64,000 bases of DNA from Lineus longissimus (Eukaryota; Nemertea; Pilidiophora; Heteronemertea; Lineidae). Below are positions 1 to 12,149 of the stretch, piece by piece. The translations under genes and the position numbers were made by a program. Under the pieces are notes generated by a model. It was given only the letters and a program-made list of their open reading frames with translations, did not search any database and had not been told where the DNA came from. The DNA lies in the NCBI RefSeq assembly GCF_910592395.1, contig NC_088315.1:10232501-10296500 (forward strand). Reading direction: 5' to 3'. The first letter of the stretch is position 1. Each line of letters starts with the position of its first letter.

Positions 1-1450
1 AGCGACGCCGCCTAGTGAGCACCATCCTGCTGGCTTGGTAGCCCCAACACATACTGATTCTTCTTAACTTCGGCCAATAACCTGTGAGAAAGATGGGGGA
101 TTTAAAAAAATTTAATCTGGAAACCTGGACACCTGTTTGTAACTAATATCTAACATAATTAATTCATTTCTCTGTCATCAAACTGTCATGAAGCATCAAT
201 AAACAATGATTTCTATTGTCCTCTTAACCTTCTGCCTGTTGCTGGATGAACTCCTTGTGGGGTGACAACATCTTTGACGCTTGATATGTTTTGCATCTTG
301 AGATGGCCTACTAAACTTTTTGATGCATCTTGAAGGGTAGGATCCTTGAAATCAAAAATACTAAAATTTGCAGAAAAAGGGTCCCCGGCTATTGCGTACG
401 ATTACGTAATATTAGGCGGGTACCGCCCATATATGGGTGTGGCCATGTTATGCAATGAATTAATGTGACAAACTGCATGTGTAATGATTTCATTCTTGTA
501 TTTCAGAAGAGGGCCTCTCAGAGTCATTGACTGATAGTGATTGATTGCTTTAACCCTGTGTTTGTTGAAGACAGCACCTGTTGAATATAAGGGACCGCCC
601 TGTGAACTCCGTTTGAAGTTGCAATGGTAAGTACAATAGACAATTTGATCTCATAGGCCATGCAGGGCCTTGATCAAATTTCTTCCCTATGCCTGTTGGA
701 TGGGAGGTCTAACCCTTTCAGAATATGCCCACTTTTAACCCATCCGCTATTAACCCCTTCCTATTAGGCACAACACCAGTGACACCTACATCGGTATGGG
801 CGTCAAATTATTGAAGAATAAAAACAAAAAGTTGACCCTGGGATGGCGTGGGTTAATACCAAGGTAATCAAGATAAATATTGATTTGAATTATAGAGTAG
901 TATTCAATCTTTCATAAAATATTGATTTCAGTTCTATGGGTCCCCCGGGTATTTTCAGGAGGGCAGCACCAGTAAGGGCTTCATTTCTGGAGACAAGCAG
1001 CTTGGAAAGTGAGAATCTGAGAACTGTTTTACAAAAATAGGATTTTCTCTAGATTTTCGTGGTGAACCCTATACGCCATTGCAGTGAGCATGGAGGTATT
1101 ATTAATAATACCTCCATGCAGTGAGGGATGTCCCAGACCTTGGATATTAACCCCTTGTGGCGGTTTGTAAAAAAACACGGTTTCCTATTTTTGGCAGATT
1201 TTTAAGTTTAATAGAAAATGCATTGCAAATAATCACCGGTGTTGTCCCACAACACAACACACACTGACACTGTCCATTGCTGTTGTGTTGTTTATGACTG
1301 TGTTTATGGTGGCTTAACTCACATGATATGCATAAAGAAGCCCAATATCAACACTAAAACTTTACCTTCACTCAGTTTCCAGTTCCTGGCATGTTTGGTG
1401 TGCCTATTCAACTAATTAATACCATTTTTCCCTCTTCATAATGCTCTTCC
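1..1450. other. Unassigned, no gene seen
   Basis: No open reading frame of convincing length or composition, no clear splice-flanked exon and no obvious terminal repeats are visible. A short inverted repeat of GGAGGTATTATT/AATAATACCTCC lies near 1091-1116. It is most likely intergenic or intronic host DNA. Confidence 0.5.
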
Positions 1451-1480
1451 AAGTACACATTGTGTTATGGTCATTATGTA

Positions 1481-2410
1481 GGCTGCCTGCGAAATTTTTT
1501 TTCTGCAGGATACTTCTGGCATAGTGTACATCTGAGCGCCAATCAGAATTCAAGGCAAGCACGTGTCTTTGTTGACATCATCTTGCCACATGGCGCAATA
1601 ATGTCAACAATGCCACGTGTTCTGATAATCTTGGAAAGAACAAGTTAGCAAATGGTTAGAGGAGTATATTAGCTAAAATATATTTATTTGCAGTATCTTA
1701 ACATGTATTTTCATTGTCGAGTGGACTGTATTTATTGGACTTGTCTGTTAAAGGCGCACTGTGCTCGGCAAAATAGCCGAGGTTGAATGTTTATCTGTCA
1801 ACCGTGTAACTAGTTCTGCTGTATATGCATAGGTGACGCCACCATTCAATTTATTTTGTTTGCTTGTCAAAATGTGTTTTATACAATGGCCCTTCAACAA
1901 TGTTCAAACTACCAAAATCAACAGCAGACATCGGATACACTGTCCCTTTAATAATTATCAACATTGGCAACACTGTCAGTGTCACTGCCCCTTAAGATTT
2001 CACAAATCGCGAGACATCGGATACACTGTCCCTTTAATAATTATCAACATTGGCAACACTGTCAGTGTCACTGCCCCTTAAAATTTCACAAATCAATGCA
2101 TGCACTGCAATGTAGCGATCAGATCAGCTGATGCCTCTTTTGTACGCATAATATCATCAATTTTACAATGAATCTGTGCAATTCATTCCTGAACACTACG
2201 ACACAAACCTTACGACACAAACCTTGAGTTGAGCATAATTGGGGTCAGCAGTTGAAGTGGCACTCGGCATGCGACTCGGTATCGTCCATTGTATTTGCAT
2301 TATCATGCATAAATAAACAGTGTGACGTCAAAGATCGCGCCAATTGTGATTGGCTGTCAGATGTACACTGTGGCAGAAGTATCCTGCAGAAAATTTTTTC
2401 GCAGGCTGCC
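1481..2410. mobile_element. Non-autonomous DNA transposon with ~60-bp TIRs
   Basis: The left 1481-1545 (starting GGCTGCCTGCGAAA) is the imperfect reverse complement of 2351-2410 (ending TTCGCAGGCTGCC). Both share the inner core CTGCAGGATACTTCTG and GTACATCTGA. The 0.93-kb interior has no transposase frame and carries an internal tandem duplication. Terminal inverted repeats without coding capacity fit a MITE-like element; the superfamily and target-site duplication are not clear. The boundaries could extend a few bases beyond the visible match. Confidence 0.6.
1925..2098. repeat. 87-bp tandem duplication
   Basis: The unit beginning AGACATCGGATACACTG at 1925 recurs at 2012 with almost no change. 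It runs through CAACATTGGCAACACTG and ends near CACAAATC. Two copies sit inside the TIR element. Confidence 0.8.
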
Positions 2411-2584
2411 TCTACTACGTCACTTCCTCCTAGTTACAGAACTGATAATAGGCGGCAGGTCAATTTTAGGAATTGTGTATACACACACACTCTCTAACCA
2501 TAAAGCTCGCTAAGAGCTCCCTATTACATTTCAACTTTGCCCGCTCCATGGGTATATGCTAGTATTAATATGTAAAGTCAAGGA

Positions 2585-2815
2585 CTTAGTGAGCCCCCCT
2601 TTAGGTCGGGGGAGCTCCCCCGAACCCCCCTACGAGCATATGTTAAGTGCAAGCTCTAACAACTACAGCTGTTACAATGGGGGGACACCCCCCAAACCCC
2701 CCTCCGTCGACATAGGTTTTTACCAGTGCGTTGGGGGAAGCTCCCCCCAAACCCCCCCGGTGGACAGTCAACTAGCCCTTCTGTGTCATACTGCTGGAGG
2801 GGGGGGGTGCGATGG
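2585..2815. repeat. G/C-run hairpin repeat
   Basis: Three spaced modules each contain a G-run/C-run inverted pair followed by AACCCCCC, for example GGGGGAGCTCCCCC near 2608, GGGGGGACACCCCCC near 2679 and GGGGGAAGCTCCCCCC near 2733. The same module type recurs in the 1.37-kb repeat at 3.9-6.2 kb and inverted at 6.6-6.8 kb. Such tracts could form hairpins or G-quadruplexes; no coding function is supported. Confidence 0.6.
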
Positions 2816-2887
2816 GACCATCCATATAGTTCCTTCCGACACATTTTTGTTTTGGAATGTAATACATTGTGATTGTCCTTATTCACG

Positions 2888-3035
2888 GGAATCGGGCGTT
2901 TCCAGTGATATACGACACTTAAATGGATTGTCCTCATGCATTCACTTTATAAACGCATTTTAAAATAGATGTCACGTCCTGTTAATGGGGCACGTCATCA
3001 TCGCGTACATTTGGGAAAAACTCCCTAACGAGACC
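2888..3035. mobile_element. Fragment of GGTCTC-ended MITE
   Basis: This stretch, from GGGAATCGGGCGTTTCC to AACTCCCTAACGAGACC, matches 9175-9321, the right part of the complete MITE described at 8892-9321. The differences are a few substitutions and small indels. Only the right end is present; the left terminal repeat is not seen upstream. Confidence 0.7.
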
Positions 3036-3039
3036 GGAG

Positions 3040-3670
3040 CAGACGGCTGAAAGTAGTTTAATTATTGGCCGCTAGGGTTCAGAATGTCGCTCACCCGAAT
3101 TTTTCACGCAACTTTTGCTAAATAGAGCTAGTTCTAGTTTGTAATTCATTTTGATACTTCAGATTTGGGTAGTAGACTAAAATAACTTAGTCTTCAGTGT
3201 GGTTTTAAGCAGGAAAAACGTATTTGTTTTTCTTAAAGTGCCTTTTTTGGACGGGTGTGTGCGATTGTTTTGTTTTTATGTCACGTGACCTCGACCATGT
3301 CGACACAAAATTGAAATAAACCACCCTTTTCTGTCATTATTTAGGACGGATATTTCTCTAATAAAAATATTAATATAATTGGCCAATTTTTTAGGCATAT
3401 GATGTAGCGAATTCCCATGAAGATTTAAATTTAATTTAACTTAATTTCAACCAATGGGATAGCAACCACCACCGGAAGATCGCGGAGAAATCGGTAAACT
3501 CAACGGAGTTAATTCAGAAAAATACCAAAAAAAATTGTTTGTAGGATATACAATAGTTACTCTCTTTATTTCTAATCATTCATTATATACTCCCGCACAC
3601 ACGTGTATCTTAAGAGCCCCTCCTAAGAGGGGGGCTTATAAATGACACCCTTGAGACTGATAAATCGAGA
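3040..3670. other. Unassigned, no gene seen
   Basis: AT-rich sequence with no plausible gene. The only notable thing is the start of the 28-bp repeat array at its right edge. Confidence 0.5.
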
Positions 3671-3677
3671 GTTGTTA

Positions 3678-3792
3678 AGGTGTCCTTAATAGAGAGGTTC
3701 TGCTGAGGTGTCCTTAATAGAGAGGTTCTGCTGAGGTGTCCTTAATAGAGAGGTTCTGCTGAGGTGTCCTTAATAGAGAGGTTCTATTGAGA
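3678..3792. repeat. 28-bp tandem repeat, 4 copies
   Basis: The motif GTGTCCTTAATAGAGAGG recurs with starts 28 bp apart (about 3680, 3708, 3736, 3764). The same words form the ends of the MITE at 20755-20933, so this array probably grew from a copy of that MITE family. Confidence 0.75.
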
Positions 3793-3877
3793 GGCGCACA
3801 GAGATGAAAAGTATTTTTTTAATTCAAAGTAATCATATGAATGAAGTTCTCAAAATTGCTAAGAAAATATTTATAAT

Positions 3878-5969
3878 AACTCACACAACGTAGTGAGTGT
3901 AATGGTTACGTGTATGTATAAAGTGTAAACAAAATTCATATATCCATCATGTCCATCGAATCTGAAAAAATTTGTGCAGACCCATGACAGTTCCGGTTCC
4001 GGTACAGTTTGTTGCATTCCATACGGGCCGCGCTTGCCGATCCTGCTTTCACGACGCACCGCAACTACAATTACCATGATTCCCATTGTTTCCTTCCTCG
4101 TGACGCAATTATTTCATGACGTCATGAGCCATTGACCATTCACGCAAGTAGATTTATTCACACCGGCGCCACTGAAGTGCGGGTGTGGGACATCATGATT
4201 TTAAAAATCGTCTGCTAGGACATATGTACAGGACAACGTCGGCGGAGACAGATGTGACATTTTATTGCAGACCAAAGCAAACGTCCTCTTCTTCTCGATT
4301 TACGTACTTTACTTCAAAAAAGTCAGTTTTAACACTACTGCACAATTATAGAGTGGTCTTAAAGTTCCATTTGGATAGAGATTTGACGGACTGATTTGGA
4401 AATTCATTCCAACCATGCAACTGTTTCAGAAATGAGAAATTTCATTGCAGACGAAGTAAACGTCCTCTTCTTCTCGATTTACGTACTTTACTTCAAAAAG
4501 TCAGTTTTAACACTACTGCACAAATATAGAGTGGTCTTAAAGTTCCATTTGGATAGAGATTTGACGGACTGATTTGGAAATTCATTCCAACCATGCAACT
4601 GTTTCAGAAATGAGAAAAAGCTCCTGGGTGTCATGACATGCATGATGTGTCTTGCCTCTGCATTTTTGTACTCAGACATGTCAGAGGGCTTTCAACTTTC
4701 ATATCATTGAAGAAATAATTCATTCGAATCTACAAGTATATCAATCACATCATTTATTTAAAAATCGTCTGCTAGGACATACAGGACAACGTCGGTGGAG
4801 ACAGTTGTGACATTTCAATTTTCATTGCATAGAGATTTGACGGACTGATTTGGAAATTCATTCCAGCCATGCAACTGTTTCAAATGAGAAAAAGCTCCTG
4901 GGTGTCATGACATGCATTCAATTATTAACTCACCACAAAGAGCTGCTTCTGTCAGCAGATATGAGACAGCTACCGGGGCGGGGACTATTTCTTTATGGGG
5001 CCTTATTGTTCAGCGTCTCCAAGGAATTCTATTTTTAGAGTCCAATGGGGGGTGGGGGGTTGGGGGGGGGCCTTCCCCCCCCCAATGTACTGACTAAAAC
5101 CTGTCACTTTCAGAGAACGGGGGAGGGGGTTTGGGGGACTCATCCCCCAATGTACTGGCTAAATATGTCAGAAGGACGGGGTTTGGGGGGCTCCCCCATG
5201 TCAAACAGTTGTGTGAGTTCACTAGAGATTGCTCTTTACATATTAACTCACACAACGTAGTGAGTGTAATGGCTACGTATGTGTATAAAGTGTAAACAAA
5301 ATTCATATATCCATCATGTCCATCGAATCTGAAAAAATTTGTGCAGACCCATGACAATTCTGGTTCCGGTACAGTTTGTCGCATTCCATACGGGCCGCGC
5401 TTGCCGATCCTGCTTTCACGACGCACCGCAACCACAGTTACCATGATTCCCATTGTTTCCTTCCTCGTGACGCAATTATTTCATGACGTCATGAGCCATT
5501 GACCATTCACGCAAGTAGATTTATTCACACCGGCGCCACTGTCCTGAAGTGCGGGTGTGGGACATCATGTATCTAAAAATCGTCTGCTAGAACATACAGG
5601 ACAAGAACGTCGGCGGAGACAGTTGTGACATTTCATTGCAGACGAAGTAACATAAACGTCCTCTTCTTCTCGATTTACGTACTTTACTTCAAAAAAGTCA
5701 GTTTTAACACTACTGCACAAATATAGAGTGGTCATAATGTTCCATTTGGATAGAGATTTGACGGACTGATTTGGAAATTCATTCCAACCATGCAACTGTT
5801 TCAGAAATGAGAAAAAGCTCCTGGGTGTCATGACATGCATTCAATTATTATTTCACCACAAAGAGCTGCTTCTTTCAGCAGATATGAGACAGCTACCGAG
5901 GCGGGGACTATTTCTTTATGGGGCCTTATTGTTCAGCGTCTCCAAGGAATTCTATTTTTAGAGTCCAAT

Positions 5970-6002
<33 letters not shown>

Positions 6003-6171
6003 TTCCCCCCAATGTACTGACTAAAACCTGTCACTTTCAGAGAACGGGGGAGGGGGTTCGGGGGACTCATCCCCCAATGTACTGGCTATATATGTCAGAT
6101 GGACGGGGGTTTGGGGGGCTCCCCCATGTCAAACAGTTGTGTGAGTTCACTAGAGATTGCTCTTTACATAT
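3878..6171 (+). repeat. 1.37-kb dispersed/tandem repeat, copies 1 and 2
   Basis: A unit starting AACTCACACAACGTAGTGAG at 3878 restarts at 5245. Each copy runs through the words GACCCATGACA, CGTCCTCTTCTTCTCG and ATGACATGCATTCAATTATT, then a G-rich block, and ends near CTCTTTACATATT. Copy 1 has an extra internal duplication of about 185 bp (4255-4440 against 4441-4625); copy 2 lacks it. Copy 2 holds an unbroken run of about 30 G (5970-6000). Short reading frames here are by-products of the repeat. Confidence 0.75.
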
Positions 6172-6447
6172 TATAAATAATATATACAAAAAAAATTGTT
6201 AAAATAGATAGTCCAAGGGGGGTTCGAACTCCAACTTTCCGACCTTATCTTTTCATTCCAATTAGACTCGTACACCAGTCGTCGGTTTCAGCTCATCTTG
6301 TTGCGACCCCAAGTTCGAAACTGCGGCTGTGGTGACACAGTCTACCTTCCAATGGCTGATTATTTATGCTTAGTGAATTTGACGTCACGAGCAAACTGAT
6401 TGGCTGAAATTTCTGTAATGGCAATCCTGTTTGGGAAAAAAAAATTC

Positions 6448-7083
6448 GCGCGCGGCCCGTATGGAATGCGACAAACTGTACCGGAACCAGAATTGTCATG
6501 GGTCTGCACAAATTGTTTCAGATTCGATGGACATGATGGATATATGAATTTTGTTTACACTTTATACATACGTAACCATTACACTCACTACGTTGTGTGA
6601 GTTAATATGTAAAGAGCAAGCTCTAGTGAACTCACACAACTGTTTGACATGGGGGAGCCCCCCAAACCCCCGTCCTTCTGACATATTTAGCCAGTACATT
6701 GGGGGATTAGTCCCCCAAACCCCCTCCCCTGTTCTCTGAAAGTTACAGGTTTTAGTCAGTACATTTGGGGGAAGGCCCCCCCCCCTCAACCCCCCCCCCC
6801 TCAACCCCCCCCCATTGGACTCTAAAGATAGAATTCCTTGGAGACGCTGAACAATAAGGCCCCATAAAGAAATAGTCCCCGCCCCGGTAGCTCTCTCATA
6901 TCTGCTGACAGAAGCAGCTCTTTGTGTTGAAATAATAATTGAATGCATGTTATGACACCCAGGAGCTTTTTCTCATTACTGAAACAGTTGCATGGTTGGA
7001 ATGAATTTCCAAATCAGTCCGTCAAATCTCTATCCAAATGGAACTTTAAGACCACTCTATATTTGTGCAGTAGTGGTACTGAC
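6448..7083 (-). repeat. 1.37-kb repeat, copy 3, inverted
   Basis: Same family as the unit at 3878, in opposite orientation, from GGCCCGTATGGAATGCG to TTGTGCAGTAGTGG. It spans a unit-to-unit junction (CTACGTTGTGTGAGTTAATATGTAAAGAGC). It was therefore copied from a tandem arrangement, not from a single unit. Confidence 0.75.
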
Positions 7084-8590
7084 TTTTTGGCTCACCGTAG
7101 GGGAGTCTATACAATACCGCAGTGTCCGTCGTCCGTCGTCGTCGTCCGTCGTCGTCGTATCCTGTTTCAAAAACAGTGGCACGTTTCTTAACCGCTAAGC
7201 CTATGAACTTGTAACTTTGTACACAGGACTCCCTTGGTCAGATGACCTGTGACACTAAATTTCGGTCCGATCTGATTCTTAATTTGGCCACCAGGGGGCC
7301 GAATGTAGATATCTAAAAAGTGTGATATCTCGCTTATTAATGACTTGTTTGGAATGAAATTTTTGTGGTAGGTACTCATAGCAAGGATACATCATATATC
7401 ATACGGGTTTTTAATTTGACCTACTTTTCAAGGTCACCGAGGTCAAATGGCGTAAATTGGCTGTTTCAGTGTAACTATGGCACGTTTTTCAACCTCCACA
7501 GCTATGAACTTGAAACTTAGTACATATAACCCCCTATACAAGATAACCTCTGGTGCTGAATTTCGGTCTGATCTGATTCTCAACTTGGCCACCAGGGGGC
7601 CGAATGTGGATACCTAAAAAGTGTGATAATTCGCTTATCAATAACTTGTTTTCGATAAAATTTTCATGGTAGGTACTCTTAGGAAGAATACATCACATAT
7701 CTTACGGGTTTTTAATTTGACCTACTTTTCAAGGTCACAGAGGTCATATGGCGTAAATTGGCCGTTAGAGTGTAAACTATGGCACGTTTCTTAACCACTA
7801 AAGCTATGAACTTGAAACTTGGTACATATAACCCCCTATATCACATAGCCTCTGGTGCTGAATTTCAGTTTGATCTGATTCTCAACTTTGCCACCAGGGG
7901 GCCAAAAGTGGATATCTAAAAAGTGTGATATCTCGCTTATAAGTGACCTGTTTTCGATAAAATTTTTATGGTAGGTACTCTTAGGAAGAATACATCACAT
8001 GTCTTACGGGTTTTCAATTTGACCTACTTTTCAAGGTCACAGAGGTCATATGGCGTAAATTGGCCGTTAGAGTGTAAACTATGGCACGTTTCTTAACCAG
8101 TAAAGCTATGAACTTGAAACTTGGTGCATATAACCCCCTACATCAGATAACCCTTGATGCCGAATTTTGGCCTGATCTGATTCTTTAAATTTGGCCACCA
8201 TGGGGCCATAATGGAAAAAGGAAGAAGTGCAATATCTTGCTTATTTGAGTGAATTGTTTTCAATAAATTTTTTATGGCAGGGACTTCTAGCAAGGATACA
8301 CCACATGTCCTACGATTTTTGGATTTGACCTCCTTTTCTAGGTCACAGAGGTCAAATGGCGTAAATTGGCCATTTGAGTGTAACTATGGCACGTTTCTTA
8401 ACTGCTGAAGCTATGAACTTGAAAGTTGGTACATGTAACCCCCTACATCAGATAATCTCTGACACCGAATTTTGCCTGATCTGATTCTTGATTTGGCCAC
8501 CAGGGGGTCAAAACTGAAAAAGTAGGACGTGCAATATCTCGCTTAATAATGACTTTTTTTCGATGAATTTTTTATTGCAGGGACTCTTAG
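7084..8590. repeat. ~302-bp tandem array, about five copies
   Basis: The phrase GGCACGTTTCTTAAC recurs near 7176, 7478, 7780, 8083 and 8387. Between these, each unit repeats GCTATGAACTTGAAACTTGG, CTGATCTGATTC, GGCCACCAGGGGGCC and TTTCAAGGTCACAGAGGTCA. The left edge has GGCTCACCGTAGGGGAGTC and a (GTC)n-type microsatellite. The same edge phrase recurs at 13377, so it is the terminus of a dispersed repeat family. No coding frame is conserved across units. Confidence 0.8.
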
Positions 8591-8771
8591 CAATCACACG
8601 ATATTGATCTTGTTGATGTCATAGACAATTATTGGTTGGATCATAAACTTATATATACTGCCCTGTCTTATTACTTGACATCAATACACATCTAAAAACA
8701 TGCTTGATTGTGTTCACCATATTCACCTCTAAACTAAGCATGATCCTGCCTACTAAAAGATGTATACGGTG

Positions 8772-9673
8772 AGCACAATGGCCCCTGGCCGTTTTATTTG
8801 AAGTAAAGTACGTAAATCGAGAAGAGGACGTTTTCTTTGTCTGCAATGAAATGTCACAACTGTCTCCGCCGACGTTGTCCTGTATGTCCTAGGTCTCATT
8901 AGGGAGTGTTTTTTTTTATTCATGCGCGGCCAAGCCTTAACCGTAGTTCCTAAAATCATTGATTTCTCGGTCCTTACAGTATGTCAGTGTTGATTCAGCA
9001 GTTGTTTTGGCAAAGACATGTTTTTTTGGAGTTTCTGAAACCTAGAGCGCTACTCAATAGGCGGCTAACAAGAAACTATTGCCATTTGGGATGGTGAACA
9101 GAGCTAGGAGCAAATGCGACGCTTATGATTTATTTAAAGTAATAAAATGCCCGATTTAACATCCTGCAGAATCAGGGGAATCGGGCGTTTCCAGTGATAT
9201 ACGACACAAATGGGTTGTCCTCATGCATTCACTTTGGAAACGCATTTTAAAAAAGATGTTACGTCCTGTTAATGGGGACGTCATCATCGCGTACATTTGG
9301 GAAAAACTCCCTAACGAGACCCTAGCAGACGATTTTTAAATACATGATGTCCCACACCCGCACTTCAGTGGCGCCTGTGTGAATAAATCTACTTGTGTGA
9401 ATGGTCAATGGCTCATGACGTCATGAAATAATTGCGTCACGAGGAAGGAAACAATGGGATTCACGTCCGACGTGTTAACTGTGGGTGCGGTGCGTCGTGA
9501 ATACAGGATCGGCCAACGCGCGGCCCGTATGGAATGCGACAAACTGTACCGGAACCAGAATTGTCATGGGTCCGCACAAATTTTTTCAGATTCGATGGAC
9601 ATGATGGATTATATGAATTTTGTTTACACTTTATACATACGTAACCATTACACTCACTACGTTGTGTGAGTTA
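8772..9673 (-). repeat. 1.37-kb repeat, copy 4, split by a MITE
   Basis: 8772-8891 and 9322-9673 are consecutive parts of one inverted copy of the family at 3878. They are separated by the 430-bp MITE at 8892-9321. The copy ends with CACTACGTTGTGTGAGTT. Removing the MITE and one CTA rejoins the repeat exactly, as judged from the intact copies at 4.2 and 5.58 kb. Confidence 0.8.
8892..9321. mobile_element. 430-bp MITE with CTA target duplication
   Basis: Termini are inverted: GGTCTCATTAGGGAGT at the left and ACTCCCTAACGAGACC at the right. The trinucleotide CTA flanks both sides (8889-8891 and 9322-9324), and the undisrupted target exists in the other copies of the host repeat. No transposase frame is inside. 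A 3-bp duplication is typical of the PIF/Harbinger superfamily, so mobilisation by such a transposase is a reasonable inference. A partial second copy lies at 2888-3035. Confidence 0.8.
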
Positions 9674-9679
9674 CAATTG

Positions 9680-11570
9680 TTTTAAAAGTCGAAAAAAGCT
9701 GAGGTGAGATGAGATTGACCCAGCGGACGGCACCACTCAAATGCATGGATTCGCCTTCACTGCTCACGTGCATTGCATTGGCTCACGTGCATTGCATGCT
9801 ACACATTCAGAGACAACTGCATTGCCATACATTGATGATTGGATTTTCCTACCCTCCTGTCCGTGTCTGGTCGGGCTGGTCAATGCTCGCTTGCTGCCTA
9901 GGGCAAGGTCTTCCTGCTGCAAGCCACTGCGCGGGTCACTGTCACAGTGTAAGTGTGACTGTCAGTGACAGGAGGGGAGGAGGGGGGAAAGGCTGCTCAG
10001 CCTTTGTTCTGCTTGTCCCAGCCGATGGCGGGAATGTCCAAGACCTGGACAAGTTGACAAATGTCGTCCTTATAAAAGCAGAATTTCGATTCGCACTGCA
10101 TCACTGTGCATCACTAAGCTTGTCTAAGTCAACACGATCCCAGTTGGGGTTAAAATTAGTCCCTCTTCTGCGAAAAGCCAGACGATCCAACTCAAACTGC
10201 AGCAAATCATCATCGTCATGTTGAATTGCGAAGTCAATCAAATGGCGCGCCATGTTGATCAGTGTATGTTTCCATAACAACCACTAGGACGCGGTGCCAT
10301 CTATGAGTGACGTCAGCAATTACGTCTCGTTCCCGGTCCGCGAATGCGAAACCCATTTTTGCCCGAGAACGGGAACAATATCGGAAATAATTCTCGGCGG
10401 ATCCGTTCTCGGTCGAGATAGCAAAAGTCACTATTTAGTAATATTACCAGGTGACATTATGGGATGTTCGTTTTTCTAGCCATGCGTTGCATTGTCTGTA
10501 TAAGAAATGTCAAAAGATACTAAAAGAATCACTTTAGAGCAAAGAAAATAATGTATACTGTGGAGAGGCCTTAGCCATAGGGTCTTTGACATCCGTAAGT
10601 GTGTGTTGATATACCATGTAGCCTGCAGAACAATCCATCGTCATGTAGCCCCGGGAAAATAGCTTCAGTTTAGCTTAACCATGTTATCTAAGATTGATAT
10701 GCAGAAGAAGCACATGTAGTTCATTTAAAGCGATTTAATATTAGACCGGTATTATTTACCAGACCGTGGGATCTACATTTTGAAGGAAATCGGTCTTGTT
10801 GACCCAACCCTCGGATCTCGAGTGAAGGAAATCGGTCCTGTGTACACGACGGTCGGGTGACCAATACTGAAATTTTTCACTCCAGACCCGATGCCGTCGT
10901 GTCTCGAGTGAAGGAATTTGGTACTATTCAACCGGCCGTCCGGCGCAAGTCTGCTGATAAGGTTGCTGTTCGAATTCTGATAATTTTGATTGAAATTGGG
11001 CAAAATTGGTGAATTTTTATCCAACCGACAGGCCCGCTTGACCTACATCCGCCGCCCTTTCCCTAATTTCCCACTCACTAACCCTAGTGGCGGCTTCGGG
11101 AATGTTGGCCACCCGATGTCGTCATCAACTGAGTTGTCGGGTCAATAGCGCAGAAAATCTTCAGTCAAGACACGACGGTCGGGCGAATAATAACTTTCTT
11201 AATATTAAGTAGTGTTCATTATTGTTTATTTCAGAAAACCACGCGCACATACAGTATGTAAATAAAGAACACGTAGTGTGTGTATAGGAAAAGACACAAG
11301 ACTTTCGTTTCATCATTGAGCAACAAAGAAATGACTGGCCCGCTCTACACACATGAGTTTAGGTTTTCCCCTTGGTCTTTTCGTTTTCCTGATAAATTAA
11401 TCTGGGGCTTGTCTGGCAGTCGTTTTTTTCATCTAATCTTAGTCTCATTCGCCTTTGTTTGATTAGTTGGCTCACACTGTGCGCAGGGGGGGGGGGAATG
11501 AACTTTGATGCCTGTATAGAATTATCTAAAATTTTGCATGATTATTTTACAATTGTTTTTGACTTTCCAG
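9680..11570. other. Unassigned; possible promoter region and minor repeats
   Basis: No conserved protein is recognised. The stretch has GCTCACGTGCATTGCAT twice near 9770-9800, a CpG-rich palindrome near 10242, and a degenerate repeat near 10775-10920 with GTGAAGGAAATCGGT-like words about 45-85 bp apart. The 171-codon plus frame near 9709 has unremarkable composition and is not called. Confidence 0.4.
10242..10253. promoter_or_regulatory. YY1-like palindrome
   Basis: ATGGCGCGCCAT is a perfect 12-bp palindrome and matches two back-to-back copies of the ATGGC core of animal YY1 sites. It lies about 1.3 kb upstream of the predicted exon at 11571. A promoter role is inference from the motif alone. 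Confidence 0.2.
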
Positions 11571-11702
11571 AAAACTTTCATTGGTGATGGTGGTGGCACC
11601 AGCAATCGTCATGATGGCCAGTCTTCCAGCACTGTTGGAGTCGTAGAAACCACCGACCCTGTTGACGTCACAGATAATTCAGACGATCATAAAGCTGAGC
11701 AG
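11571..11702 (+). CDS. Predicted internal exon, acidic Ser/Thr/Asp-rich
   Basis: A 132-bp block is bounded by a pyrimidine-rich acceptor (TTTTTGACTTTCCAG) and a consensus donor (GTGAGA). It is open in phase 0 for exactly 44 codons. The peptide starts KTFIGDGGGTSNRHDG and ends DDHKAEQ; it is acidic and low in hydrophobic residues, so it is probably a disordered linker. The next in-phase acceptor on the same strand is at 12478, at the start of the C48 peptidase frame, so this may be an earlier exon of that gene. The gene's 5' end is not identified. Confidence 0.5.
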
Positions 11703-12149
11703 GTGAGAACGTGCTACGGGGTTACCCTTGGACAAGGAATGAGGTGATGAAGCCATTGCTCATTGTAACAAGATACAATGAATATTGTCTTCTTCGAAGT
11801 CGTGTAAAACACTTCAGTGGTATCGTACGATCTGACACACCAAACCCTCTTCCTGGCCCCCAAAACATGTGACTAACGTTCCTGTAGCGAGTTTTTTCGA
11901 TGAAAATGGTAAAGAAGGGGGCTACGACCTCACTTGGTGGGTTCGTTTCTGAACTCCAGATAAAATATTCTGCATTACAACAAGCAGTAATAGTGCTGAG
12001 AACAGACAATGCCTTTGTCATCACCAAACATTGTCAGGTGACAAATGCATTTGTGAATATTGCCGAAACCTTCACACGGAAAAGTTGTGTTCACGTTGTG
12101 AAACTTTTAATGATTGAATTGGAGATATAAAAGTATTTTGTCCTCATTT

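Noticed and set aside
2556-2963. 135- and 93-codon frames across G/C runs
   Set aside because: Pro/Gly runs arise from CCCCCC/GGGGGG tracts of a repeat that is also present elsewhere without an open frame.
9709-10224. 171-codon plus-strand frame
   Set aside because: Repeated GCTCACGTGCATTGCAT words, no domain features, overlapping frames equally open; probably chance.
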